From Saccharum officinarum (Eukaryota > Streptophyta > Magnoliopsida > Poales > Poaceae), in assembly GCA_020631735.1 (NCBI GenBank), contig CM036231.1, positions 8,273,831 to 8,337,830 on the forward strand: a stretch of DNA of 64,000 bases, written 5' to 3'. This document shows, one piece after another, positions 44,948-55,688 of this stretch. A program made the translations under genes and the position numbers. Position 1 is the first letter of the stretch; each line of letters begins with the position of its first letter. The notes below the pieces were generated by a model, which was given only the letters and a program-made list of their open reading frames with translations, ran no database searches and was not told the origin of the DNA.

Positions 44948-45869
44948 CTATTGATTCCAGTCCGAGCACTTTTTGCACTCTACCATGGTCTTAGGATCTG
45001 AATCATTTTGGATGATTTCTACAATTGACTCAATGAAATAGATGTCGACAACTGTAGACTTTCTATCATATGATTCTCCAGATTCAATGTAGTTGATGGA
45101 AATTTCACGCACCCTTGGTGATGCATCATTATTTCCCAATATGATTGCATCGGGGCATTCTGGTGTCCCAACATCAGTAATTGAGTGCACTGTTGATGTG
45201 GGATGTGAAGGTTGAACCTCCGCTGGGTGTTTCTCAACATGAGGTTGAGTTGCATTTGTTGTGTTGGGAGATTTGTTCTTCCCTTTCCTTTGCTTGTTAG
45301 AAGCTGCATCCGTGGAAATAGCCGTACTTCTCCCCCTCTTACATGGGAGCTGAGTAGTTTTGTTTGGTACATCTACTCTTTTCGGCACATTTCTCACATG
45401 ATTGTAGGATTTCGTAAGTCAGTTTCCGACCGTTTCCGACCGTTTTCATCCTTAATGACATCCCAATTGATTTCCTAGCATTGTTTGTGGTTTTCAATTC
45501 CTCCCCCTAATGCCGGGAAATGATCTTTATTAAAGATACAATCAGGTATCGAGCAGTAAATACATCCCCAGTAAGGGGTTTCAGGTATTTAATGATCGAC
45601 AGATATTGATATCCCAAGTAGACCCCCAATTTCCTGTGTGGGCCGATAGATGTATGCTGCGGTGGTGAGATCGGTACGTATACAGCGCAACCGAACTTCC
45701 ACATATGGGAAATATTTGGTGTATTTCCATGTATAAGTTGCAACGGGGAGGTTGCATGGTATGCAGTTTGACGCAATTGGATTAAGTCTGCAGCGTGTAA
45801 GACTGCATGACCCCAACAAGATGTTGGTAGATTACAATTCTGTAGTAATGGTCTTGCAATAAGTTTCAC
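44948..45869 (-). pseudogene. Copia integrase end and linker
   Basis: 45507-45869 encodes the integrase C-terminal part (SCWGHAVLHAADL, then SPLQLIHGNTP and the GCAVYVPI motif). 44948-45397 encodes the polar linker between integrase and RT, ending in the SDWNQ region. A frameshift separates the two. The zinc-binding and DDE catalytic parts are missing. Confidence 0.85.
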
Positions 45870-46232
45870 TCTCTTAGTGAGATTTTTTTAACCTTCGGAT
45901 CGACTTCTTCTCCTCGAACTTGAAATCGTCGGCCTTCTCGCTGGCCTTTGTCTGAACTCCCTCTCGAGAGCGTAGATCGCGAGCGTCGTGCTGATAACGT
46001 GTGAAACTTTGAATGTAAATGAGACAATGTAATTGCGAGTGAACAGTAGTTTCCATTGACCTTGATGTACATATTCATACATCCGTACGAACGTCATGGA
46101 GTTGTGCACGCAGGCAACCGCTCCACGGTGCCGACAGTTCGCAAGATAGAGTGATGGGGGTAGAGCGTGAGCAGTTCCCGTCCTGGGAGCGTTCCCAGAT
46201 GAGATCAACCCCTGTGCAGTTGTAACAGTTTG

Positions 46233-47942
46233 GTCGCACAGTTTATCGTTTCTGTTCTGGTTGCGATCTCCTTGTGGGGGCATTTTTGGTATAGGAAAGA
46301 GTTGGCGTGCACTTTCCTCACCCTCCATTAGTATTCCGTTCTGTTTCACTTTCCCCTCTCCGTGACTTCCCGTTCACGCATCTCTCTCTCACCGACGCTC
46401 CTCCCTCTCTCTCTCCCCGGCGCCGGCGAGCCCCACCTGCGCCCCGGCGACCTCCAGGCGAGCCCCACCCGCGTCGTCTCTGAGATGATGATTTTATTTC
46501 TGTAGGAGGCTTCTGTGACATTGTTCCAAACAAGTCTTCTTTGTTAGCTGTTAATGACCATTGGGAACAAGGATAACTACCACAGGGCATTTAGATATGC
46601 TCTAACTGATAAAATTGATCTATTTGTTGTAAGTGAGTTTCTTTTATGGCCCCCCTTAAATGTAGTGGTAATACCTGGTTGTAAGTGAATCTTTGAATCG
46701 AAGGTGTTGGGCTTGTAAAATTGAAACAATCATGTTCTTGTTTCACAACCTCTGTAACAGTCAAAGTGAATCTTTGAATCGAAGGTGTTGGGCTTGTGAA
46801 ATTGAAACAATCATGTTCTTGTTTCACAACCTCTGTAACAGTCAAAGTGTGTATTTTTCAACCAGAGGACATGCAAAAATGTTCAAATTTTGGTTTGTAA
46901 GGCTATGTTCTGATCAGTCATGACCTGCTATTTGCTATGGGAGATATTATTTAGCTGTTGATCTTATTCCATCGACCAGTGTGATGATTACTTTTTGTGT
47001 AACTTATGTGCAAAACTGAAATTCAGACTACCTTGAAAGTCACAATCTTAGGCCAATGTTCCTGCTATCTATCTCAAGCGTCGACGTGTTTTTGTTGAGT
47101 CTGAGGCTGCCAAGCAAGCTTGGATGGAACTTTGATCAGTTTAACTAGTTCTATGGATTCTGTGTATTGTTCCTTCTGTATGCACATTTTCCATCATTAG
47201 TCATGGTCAATGTGTATTTGCCTGCTACTTGGTTCCACTCTTGGAACTTCAAATGTCATCATATTGACATTGTTTTCTCTCACTTGAGTTCTCTAGTATT
47301 CCTTTATTCTGTACATTTGCCTTAGCTAAATTATTAGAAAGTAGAAGTGATGGCCTATCATCAGAATATGCCTTATGAAGTGAGAACTGGATTATGGTGT
47401 GTATCTTTTGTATGCCTATTTTCAATGTTTAGCAATGGCCAATATATATCTGGGAGTTGCGCCCTTGCCGGCTTGGAACCATTTTTTTTATGTGAAAGCT
47501 GAAATCTGATTGAAACGTCACTGTTTTACTCCCAAGTGAGTGTCCTTGTTGTGGAAGTACTTCTCCTGTCATACCTGGTACTCGCCTGACTCTTCAAATT
47601 GGTCAAGCACATCAGCAACGGTTGCCTCGGCTCCTATTCTACCAACTCCGGCCTGTGTCATATTTGTTCCAATATGGGCGTCCATGTGTTCCTCCTATTT
47701 TAGCAAATTCCAATGCTTTGGTTGGCTGGCTGATGTAGGATGGTGCAATTCCACTGGTTCATGAAGTATAGAAGCTCTCCTGTGCTCAGCTCCTGCCCTT
47801 GTTTAAGGCGATGCAGACAGTTTTTTTGTTTTTCTTTACTGATCTAACTTATTTAAAGCTGGAAAATGTTTTGCTTTGCAATAAGTCCAGTGTCATGTTG
47901 AATAAGGTGAAGAAGCTGGCAATTTCCAATCCTATCTACACA
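46233..47942. other. Intergenic DNA, probably ancestral UGT upstream region and beyond
   Basis: The first part continues the DNA interrupted by the Copia element. A CT-rich then GC-rich stretch lies at 46310-46480. An 81-bp tandem duplication is at 46683-46844. Short stretches near 46510-46560 and 47050-47130 look exon-like but match no family I recognise. No gene is called. Confidence 0.35.
46683..46844 (+). repeat. Near-perfect 81-bp tandem duplication
   Basis: Units 46683-46763 and 46764-46844 differ at only one base that I see (cttgtaaaat versus cttgtgaaat). The near-identity points to a recent local duplication. Confidence 0.92.
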
Positions 47943-48087
47943 TTTTTTTTGAACGCAATAGCAGGAGCTCTGCCTTTCAATTAAGGATAGAGAAAGAGGG
48001 TTTATGTACAAAGTATATAGATGAAAACACGGTCCTCACAGCCATAACAGGAGATAAACGAAAAACTGAAACCGCTCTCCTGAAGCA

Positions 48088-51000
48088 CTAGTCCCCACTA
48101 ACGAAGGCCCTTTTCCTCTGTTCTATGTCCTCTTTTATTCTTGTAGCTACCTGGAATGCTGATTCTGTAACATTGTTGAAGATTCTCCTGTTTCTTTCTT
48201 TCCAAAGGTTCCAGAAGGTATAGATGACCACCCCGTTGAATCTTCTTCTTTCTGTTCTGGGTACTCTTCTCGCTGCGTCCTCCCACCAAATGTAGATATG
48301 AGGTGGGTCTGAGAGGGGTTGGAGGTGGAGGTCATCAAAATGTTCCCAAGATAGAACTATGTTCCAAACTGCCTTAGCAAAAGGACAGAGGAGACACAAA
48401 TGAAGGCCGGTTTCCAGAGGTCCATTGCAAAGGGCGCAATGTTCTTGGTGAGGCCAACCTCTCTTTTGCAAGTTATCCGCCGTTAAAATTTTTTCTTGCA
48501 ATAGGATCCAAGTGAAGACCTTGCATTTATTTTCCGCGTGCGCTCTCCAAATTTGTTCAGTCCAAAATCTTCCATAGGAGCCTTTGAATTGGATCCCATA
48601 TGCTGAGCGAGTGGAATAACTTTCAACTTGTGTCCATTTCCAGTTAATTGAGTCCCGAACACCCTGAAGCAGCTGAACATCCTGGATCCTGATCCAGAGG
48701 GAGACGAACTCTTCAATGTGTGTGGCAGAGGTGATTCGGATCCTGAGGGAGCATATCCAGCTGTTATTTGTAAGTTCCTGTTGCACTGTCTTGTTTTTCC
48801 TTTTGACAAGATGGAAGAGGTTGGGGGCCAGGTACTTGGGGGCTTCTCCCTCGAGCCAGTTGTTGTGCCAGAAGCGAGCCTTTGCGCCGTCTCCAATCGT
48901 GATTATGGTTGATGAGTTGAAAAGTAGGCGGTCCACCTCATTGCACGGGAGCTCCGATCCAATCCAAGGTTTGGAGTCATCCACCATTCCTGCCAGAGCC
49001 ATCGAAGACGGAGGGCTCGTCCAAATCTGTCCAAGTCAGGCACCCCTAGACCCCCAAGGTCCTTTGGCCTAGTAACCGTCGGCCAATTCACCAGGCAGTG
49101 TCCACCATTTGCGCTTTCGTCCCCCTTCCAAAGGAAGGATCTTCTGATTTTGTCAATTTTCTTCCTTGCCCATGCCGCCAAAGGAAACACCGTGAGGTGA
49201 TAAGTTAGCATGGAAGAGAGGACTGAGGTGACTAGCGTGAGGCGTCCTACTCTGTTTAGCCACCTTCCTTTCCAACCGGGGAGCCTTTGGCCAATGCGTT
49301 CGATGAGGGGTTGGACATGAACCTTTTGTAGTGACCTTGTGTGTAGTTGCAATCCCAGGTATTTACAGGGGAAAATGCCTCTTGTACCGGCAAAAGAGGA
49401 GAGCACCAGGTCGAGGTAGATATTCTCGCATTTGATCGGGTGTATGGAACTTTTTTGCAAATTTATGTGAAGGCCTGAGAATGACCCGAAAGCCTCGAGG
49501 ATAATCTTGACCGCTTCTACATCCTCTCTTAGTGGGTTAATAAAGATTGCCGCGTCATCCGCGTACATGGAGGTTCTCCACTTGGCTGCAGTCAGAGGCA
49601 AAGGCGTGAGAATCCCTTGTTGAGTTGCATGCTCGAGTAGCCGCTGTAATGGGTCCATGGTTAGGATGAATAGCATGGGTGATAAGGGGTCGCCTTGTCG
49701 AACTCCTCTAGCATGGCTGAAGCTAGGACCGTGTTGCCCATTGAGTAGCGTGCTCAAGGAGGCCGTGCAAAAGAGGATGGACACCCATTCTTGCCAACGC
49801 GGTCCAAAGCCTAGGGCCTGCAAGGCCTCTAATAGATAGCTCCAATTGACGGAATCGAACGCTTTGTGAATGTCGAGCTTCATGAATAGGGCCGGTGTCT
49901 TCAATTTGTGCATTCGTCGTACCGCTCCTGGACATAAAGGAAGTTGTCGTGGATGCTTCTCCTTTTTATGAATGTACTTTGGCAGTTGGAGACCAGAGAG
50001 TTTAGCCGCGGTGCGAGCCTATTAGCAAGGAGTTTGGAGAAGATCTTTGCAATGTTGTGGATGAGGCTGATGGGCCTGAAATCTGTGACCCTTATGGCTT
50101 ATGATTTTTTGGGGAGAAGTATGATGTTTGTCGTATTAAGGAACTCAAAGCCTTGGGAGTTCAATGCAAACAGGCTATTTATAGCAGCCATGACATCCTC
50201 TTTGATGATCTCCCAACAGGCTTTGAAGAAGGCTCCCGTAAAACCATCCGGGCCCAGGGCTTTTTCTGATGGCATGGAGTTTATAGTGTCTTTAACCTCC
50301 TCCTGAGTGAATGGAGCCTCTAGCTCTGAGAGGTCATGCGGTGAGTAGCCCAGAGATTGCCAATCTAGGCTTGCAGGCCTTGGTGCTGTGGAACCGATGT
50401 TGGCCTTGAAATATTCTGCAATTACTTTCTCTTTCTCTTCATGAGCAATCGCTACACCTGTGTCCGTGTGCAAACAATGGATGTAGTTTTTCCTCAAACG
50501 TGCACTAGCCCTGATGTGGAAGAATTTTGTGTTGGCATCTCCACAACGGATATAGGTGAGTCTCGATCTTTGCCTGATTCTTGATTTTTCAATGGCTGCC
50601 AACCCAATGCTGTGGGTTTTTAGGCATTGGCGTAGGACGAGTTCTTGGCTCGTGAGCTGTCTGGACTCTTGTGCCGCTTCCAATTGTAGCAACACTTCCT
50701 TCACTAATGCTAGTTGCAGTCTAGTGTCACCAATTTTCTCCTTATGCCATCGCTTGATGCCTTTAGCAACACGCGCCATTTTGATTTGCAAGCGCTTCAG
50801 AGGCAACGCCGAATTGACCTGCTTGTTCCAGATGTCTTGGACGAGCTCTTGGAATCCCTGCACTTTAATCCATAAATTTTCAAAGCGGAAGGATGTGTTA
50901 CGATGGTGGTCGACCTCTCCCTGCAGGAGCAATGGTGTGTGGTCCGACATGAGGGACTGCAAAGAATGGAGAAAGCAGGCCGGGAAGATCAGCTCCCATT

Positions 51001-51632
51001 CTGGAGTGTACAGGAGCCTATCAATCCTAGTAAGAGTTGGGTTGTGTTGTTCGTTACTCCATGTGAAGCGGCGTCCATTTAATTTTATTTCTTTGAGGCG
51101 CAAGTCGTCTATTGCTGCCTTGAACGAGCCCATCAATCGCCGGTTGAGGTTGGAGTTGTTTTTGTCCTCTGCTTGGTAAATGAGGTTGAAATCCCCAAGG
51201 ATGAGCCATCGACTGTGATCCGGCGGTGGGATGTTCTTTAGTTCTTGGAGGAATTGAAGCTTTGCGGCGTCCCCTCGTGGTCCATAGACTACCGTGACTT
51301 GCCAGCTGATTCTGTCCGCCCTCATTTTTAAAGATGCAGTGATGGCATTTGTGCTAAGCCGGATGTCGGAGAGGTTGAAATAGTCTTCATTAACAGCCAG
51401 TAGGATGCCCCCCTCTAGTTTGTATCGCCGGCAGTACGGCGTAGGAGTTGGCGAATTTGGCGCCCACTGTGCGCCTAACCACATTTTGATCCAGCACTTG
51501 AAGCTTTGTTTCCTGAAGGCATACAATGGAGGAGCCGGTGTTTCTAACTAGTTCATTTACTGCATCTTGTCTTGCGCCGTCGTTCAGCCCCCTTACATTC
51601 CAGTTTAGTATGTTGCAGTTACGCTGTGCCAT
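48088..51632 (-). pseudogene. LINE ORF2 (endonuclease and reverse transcriptase)
   Basis: Start MAQRNCNILNWNVRGLND at 51632. The endonuclease continues in a shifted frame (50099-51526) with GDFNL and SDHTPLLL and runs into the RT start (EKALGPDGFTGAFFKACW). After another break the RT continues at 48903-49913 (KLDIHKAFDSVNW, GVRQGDPLSPMLF, MYADDA) and the zinc-binding C-terminus is at 48088-49002 (WPHQEHCALCNGP, LLCPFAKAVW). About 1,180 codons in all, normal for plant L1-type ORF2. At least three frame breaks make it non-functional. Confidence 0.9.
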
Positions 51633-51677
51633 AAAAACCGATGATTATCCCCTGTAACAGTAGAGCAAGCACTAAGC

Positions 51678-53217
51678 CTAGGGATCGCCTGCTGCGTCAC
51701 CAACGTCGAGGCCACATAAGGTTGTCAGGGCTTGAACCGTCGTGGTGGTGAGCGGCCCCTTGAAGAGGTTGAAGTAGCGCAGGAGCTGATCATCTGGGGT
51801 GAGGCCATCTTCTTCCAGGATGCCGAGGCGCTTCATGAGGACCTGTCGTGCCCTCGCATGTGCATCACCTCTGGGCCATTGCATGGCCGCGATACGTACA
51901 CTCTTGCGCACCGGGGCCGTCGGCCTCCTGCGTCGTCTTGGCGCAGCGGCACGGCGCTGGGGGATCTGCAGGAGGGCTGGAGGCAGGGGCCGCGACACAG
52001 CCTCGATGAATGCCGTCGCTCTGCTTGCAGCTTGGCGTGGCTCCTCAGGTGAATGATCTGTCGTTTCCGTGGTGATGTTCTGGCTCGGTGATGACGCAGT
52101 CGGCCTGGCAGCCGCACAGCCTTGACGCGACCTGGAGAGGTCCGGCCCACGAGGACGGCGCCGGACGTAGACCAGGCCCGGGCGGAAGCGTTGTCCCAGC
52201 GCACCTCTGATTGTAGGGTCCGATGCCGCCGGCCCCGAGCGCTCCAGTGGCGGGATGGAGCGCGGCGCGAAGTCCTATCGCGCGGGCGTCTCGACGAACA
52301 TCTCTGCCGCCGCGACGACCGCAGCAGGCGATGCATTCACCTCCTCATCTGCGTCCGCTGTCTCGAGGTCTCTTGGGTTGCGGCGTAGATGGACTTCCGG
52401 AGATGGTTCCCTTGGTGACGCACTGGCCGCCAGGCTTTCCTCTCCACTATTGCGGCCACGGCTGCCGCGCTCGCGGCTGCGCCACCGTTCGCACGCCGGT
52501 GAGGGTGGGCGAGCCTGGGTCGTGGATGGAGCAGGGGAGTGTCGAGCGATCACTTCTGCCAGGGGGCGGGTGCTGCACAGCTCCTGGTTGTGCCCACCGA
52601 GACCGTCCTGGGATGTAGAGGCCTCTCCCATGTGCGTAGGAGTCCTCCTTGGCGGGGGAGAGCGACGACGTTCCGTGTGCGACGCGGATGTGGCCCAACG
52701 TTCATCGGCGCACTGTTGGTGTCGGTGATGCCCTCCTGCATGCCTTGACTCTGAGCGCCCCCACTCGCGCTCTCTGGCCAGAGTGCGGGAGAGGCTGCGG
52801 TACAGCCTAGAGCCCAAGCTGCGGCTCTTATCCTATGGGCATTCGTGAGCAGAGCGCCTTCTTGACGCTCTCCGGTTCGACGTCGTCGCGGCCCCTGCAC
52901 AGACATGCCACCACAGCACATGTTTGCAGGCGCGCTAGCTCCTTCTCCATGGCGTTGTTGGATGCAGCGACCGCCGAGGTCTCCTCCGGCCGCAACGCCG
53001 GGTCTCCAGGCTGGACCATGGTAGGTTGGAGCAGCTTAGTGGAGGAGGTGAGTCTGGGCAGCTCGGGGAAGTTGACGGTGTCTAGAGGTGGCGGTCCTGG
53101 CGGTGGAGGGGGCAGGTGCTCCGTACGGCTCCATTGCAATTGCAAGTCTGTACAATTTTTGTTCATGTAACTATCACCTATTAGGATTAGCCCACCCATT
53201 TTAAACATCGGCATCAT
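51678..53217 (-). pseudogene. LINE ORF1 (nucleic-acid-binding protein), decayed
   Basis: Two regions keep ORF1-like character: 52828-53217 (proline-rich PPPPPGPPP, then EKELARLQTCAVVACLCRG) and 51678-51998, the C-terminal RKSVRIA and VLMKRLGI block typical of grass LINE ORF1. The part between is GC-rich, with arginine-rich frames on both strands and no single open frame. A zinc-knuckle could not be found. ORF1 ends about 46 bp before ORF2 starts. Confidence 0.65.
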
Positions 53218-53559
53218 CAGCTCTTAAGACAATTTTATAGAAGTGCAATCTTCATTCTAATAGTTCAGATTTAGTGTCTTCCATTTTCAGCTAGCTGTCT
53301 CAATCTACATACAGGCACATTACAACTGAGATATATTAAAATAAACATGCATATTTCTGTTTTAATAGACCCATACAGATACATGGATTAACTAGAATTG
53401 AACATACATATATCCTTAGAATACAGATGTAACGAAGTAGATCTGCATAGAACCAAACCTTGTCTCTAGCATGACTTTGCTTAGCTGGAAGACCTAACAT
53501 ATGAATAACCCAAAAGTTTCTTCATGTCTACAGTAGACTTTTTTTTTTTTGAGCTTCAC
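53218..53559. other. AT-rich DNA between LINE and gene fragments
   Basis: No feature is recognised. A T-run lies at 53540-53550. Confidence 0.4.
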
Positions 53560-54235
53560 TCCTTTGGGCACCTTATCCTATTATGACCAGCTGCGTTACA
53601 AATCTTGCAATGTGGAGTTATCTTTGTTGACGTAGCCTGTCCCCTGGTTTTCTTTTTTGTTTTGTTAACTGCCTGTGTACCTGGGACTAAAAGTTTTTTT
53701 GATGTCCCATTTGTGCTCTTTCCCTTCTTGGATCCTTTTTCTTCTCCATTTTAACCAAGAATGAAAGGAACGTTTTCTCCTTTAGTCTGCCCTGTGTTTT
53801 TGGCCTAGGTGGTGGTTTGATCTTCATCACTCATTCCTGCGCACGATCCAGATGCACCATATCTATTCCCAGAAATAGCCTCAGTATCAGATGAGCTATA
53901 ATTCGCCATGCACTGCATTTCCTTTTCACTAGTTCCATTCATGGACACATTAGGTTGTTCTTTTTGCTTTTGCATCTGTTCATCAACCTTTCTCTCAGCT
54001 TTTTGAAGACATTTCATGACAATATCACAGGTATCAAAATTATAGTTTCCTTTTCTTGCCACTTCAAGTGCTTTTCCATAAACTTGAGTTTGCAGATATA
54101 ATTAAGCACACTCTTCACTGGAACCAGCACATTTTACTCTCAAAATATTTGGAATGAGATCACGTGCTCTCCGGCTCCACCTATATGTGCTGCTGGGATT
54201 TCTGTCACTCCTCTATGGATGAACACCTACATATG
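53560..54235 (-). pseudogene. FAR1/MULE-transposase-like C-terminal fragment
   Basis: The minus strand reads YRWSRRARDLIP, then after a stop VYGKALEVARKGNYN and KCLQKAERKVDEQMQ (frame 53805-54062), a Ser-rich stretch, and in another frame HCKICNAAGHNRIRCP, a CCHC zinc knuckle. This order (Trp-Arg-rich helix, helical Glu/Lys region, CCHC) is that of the C-terminal end of FAR1-related or MULE transposase proteins, by recall. The SWIM finger and catalytic core are absent. It carries at least one stop and one or two frameshifts. It sits downstream of the Argonaute exons in the same orientation. Confidence 0.5.
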
Positions 54236-54602
54236 GAAATTCTTTTTAATCTGTATTGTACTTTTTAATAGTTTTCAAAAAATTGCATGTGTCTTGACTC
54301 TTGCAGACATGTGCAGCTGTAAATTGAGGCCATACTATGTCTTTATTGCTTATCATCTTAGCATATGACATATAATCTCTACTTCCCACTAGCTGTGTAT
54401 TATCAATTTATCAAAGTGCCAAATGGAACACTTACCCGTAGAATGTGGCAGTACTAGTTCGTTGTCGTCTTTGCTCTGTTCGTTGTCGTCAGTCTCACTA
54501 TATTCAGTACTAGTTCTACAGGGATGATTAGAAGTTAATCTGCAATATATAGTGAACTATCTGGAATGACTTGAGAACACATACGGATTGTAAAAAACTT
54601 AC

Positions 54603-55225
54603 CATTCCAGTGGCATTGCACATGTGAGTCAGATCCATACAGAACCTTTGTACCTCATCAGGGCGCATGCGTGAAAAGTTCAAACAAGTCCAGTTATCAA
54701 TAGTTCGTCCGTTGATCATTTTCTGGAAAAGGGTACCAGAACACAGTAGTCAAAAAGACTGGTCTAGAAAAATTGGTGACGATAGTTTTAACATGAAACA
54801 AAAAGACAGACTCCTAAAAGCTTGACAACAAGTGCACAATGATCTGGACAAGTTCACAATAAATTTATTGACAACTATAGCCATGCTAAACTAACATCAG
54901 AGATAAATTTCTAGGTAAGAACATAGTGTAACCTTATTGATCATGTTCCATTGTCCAACACTTGGTGCACAAGTTTTCTCCCTACCAGAGTCATGATATT
55001 TCAACTGAAATACAACAAAGAACCTGATTATTCCCCAAATAACAAAACAAAAAGTGATTCATCGACACTAATATTTTTGCAAAGAAAAAAAGAACTTAGC
55101 AAAGTTACCAGGGGTGGAGGCAGTACACTGGCTGGAACAGTCACTAGATCACTGTTAACATTGATGCCAAACTCTTGAGCAAACTTATCATCTGCGTACT
55201 TGTTAGGCAGAACCATCCAAAATAT
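54603..55225 (-). pseudogene. Argonaute gene fragment (PAZ end to MID start)
   Basis: Three exons with GT-AG borders join in frame: about 55225-55109 (KYADDKFAQEFGI and VLPPPL), 55004-54933 ([11 protein letters not shown] and VGQWNMINK) and 54722-54603 (KMINGRTIDNWTCLNFSR and FCMDLTHMCNATGM). This is the stretch that follows the PAZ domain and enters MID in AGO1/AGO5-type proteins. Exons 2 and 3 have no lesion. No upstream N/PAZ exons and no downstream MID-PIWI exons (with the catalytic DEDH residues) are seen; within about 300 bp the sequence turns into the FAR1-like fragment. It is therefore a captured or truncated fragment that keeps its introns, not a retrocopy. Small-RNA binding by the product is not expected. 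Confidence 0.85.
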
Positions 55226-55494
55226 TGAACCTATGTTGTAGTTATTATGATATGAATTCGGCAGTATGCACTATGCAGGTAGCTCAGTTCAGCTAATGTT
55301 TATTTTTTTTTTCTTTGTAACTCTTCACTACCGTTCTAATTGGTAATTTTATCCACAAAGTTAGATCTTAGCAGAGTCATCTATTTTCATTCTTGCTGTC
55401 AGAACAGCTGTATTATTTGGCATTCTAGAATACATTACCTAGATCTATAATGTGAAAGAACATTATGTAAATATTTTCAGCTTTAGATCTGAAA

Positions 55495-55688
55495 CTAGGT
55501 AGCGTGTCCGTGCGTTGCTACGGGACAAAACTTTTATACTAAAACATACGGATCGCACAATAAGATAACAATACTGTGAAATTAAATACCGACACTAAAG
55601 TGACATTTAATCCAAAAAGCAAAATTCGTGAAATTAGCACAGTCACGCAGAGTGCGGCGTCGCAGGCTCACCAACTTTATTGTATAGA
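55495..55688 (-). mobile_element. Small Helitron-like element (terminus with hairpin)
   Basis: On the minus strand the end reads CCCGTAGCAACGCACGG (a hairpin), then ACACGCTACCTAG followed by T, which is the plant Helitron 3' pattern (hairpin about 10 bp before CTAG, insertion before T). The other end starts TCTATACAATAAAG on that strand, the usual Helitron 5' TC start, but the flanking base is not the expected A. No coding content. Sequence just beyond (55689 on) holds a second, similar 'gcgttgcaacggga' block, so two Helitron ends may lie head to tail. Confidence 0.6.

Larger units (their letters stand above)
42779..46227 (-). mobile_element. Gag-less Copia retrotransposon in the UGT promoter
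   Basis: LTRs are 42779-42992 (214 bp) and 46000-46227 (228 bp); they start tgtgaaactttg and end gcagttgtaaca and differ by a 14-bp indel and about a dozen substitutions. An exact 5-bp target duplication GTTTG flanks it (42774-42778, 46228-46232). On the minus strand, TTATCAGCACGA lies just inside the 5' LTR, the unusual internal-tRNA primer site known from some plant Copia families. The polypurine tract reads ctccccctttg at 42993. Pol pieces follow in the Copia order integrase, RT, RNase H, but the region between the primer site and integrase is only about 130 bp, so gag, protease and the integrase catalytic core are deleted. Confidence 0.92.
47943..53217 (-). mobile_element. Near full-length LINE with ORF1 and ORF2, both broken
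   Basis: The minus strand runs from ORF1 (about 53217-51678) to ORF2 (51632-48088) and a 3' end with 'agagctcctgct' and an A-tail (T-run 47943-47950 on the plus strand). ORF2 holds an APE-type endonuclease (NWNVRGLND; ILGDFNLI; SDHTPLLL), a reverse transcriptase (FRPISLIHN region, MYADDAAIFI active site) and a Cys-rich zinc-binding end. Frameshifts near 51400, near 50095 and near 48900 break it. The truncated LINEs at 11950 and 38780 belong to the same or a close family. No clear target duplication was found. Confidence 0.9.

Noticed and set aside
52119..52817. Long plus- and minus-strand frames around 52.1-52.8 kb as separate host genes
   Set aside because: They lie inside the LINE ORF1 region, overlap each other on both strands and reflect its GC-rich composition.
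54603..55225. A functional Argonaute gene
   Set aside because: Only three middle exons are present; N, most of PAZ, and all of PIWI are missing within the available flanks.
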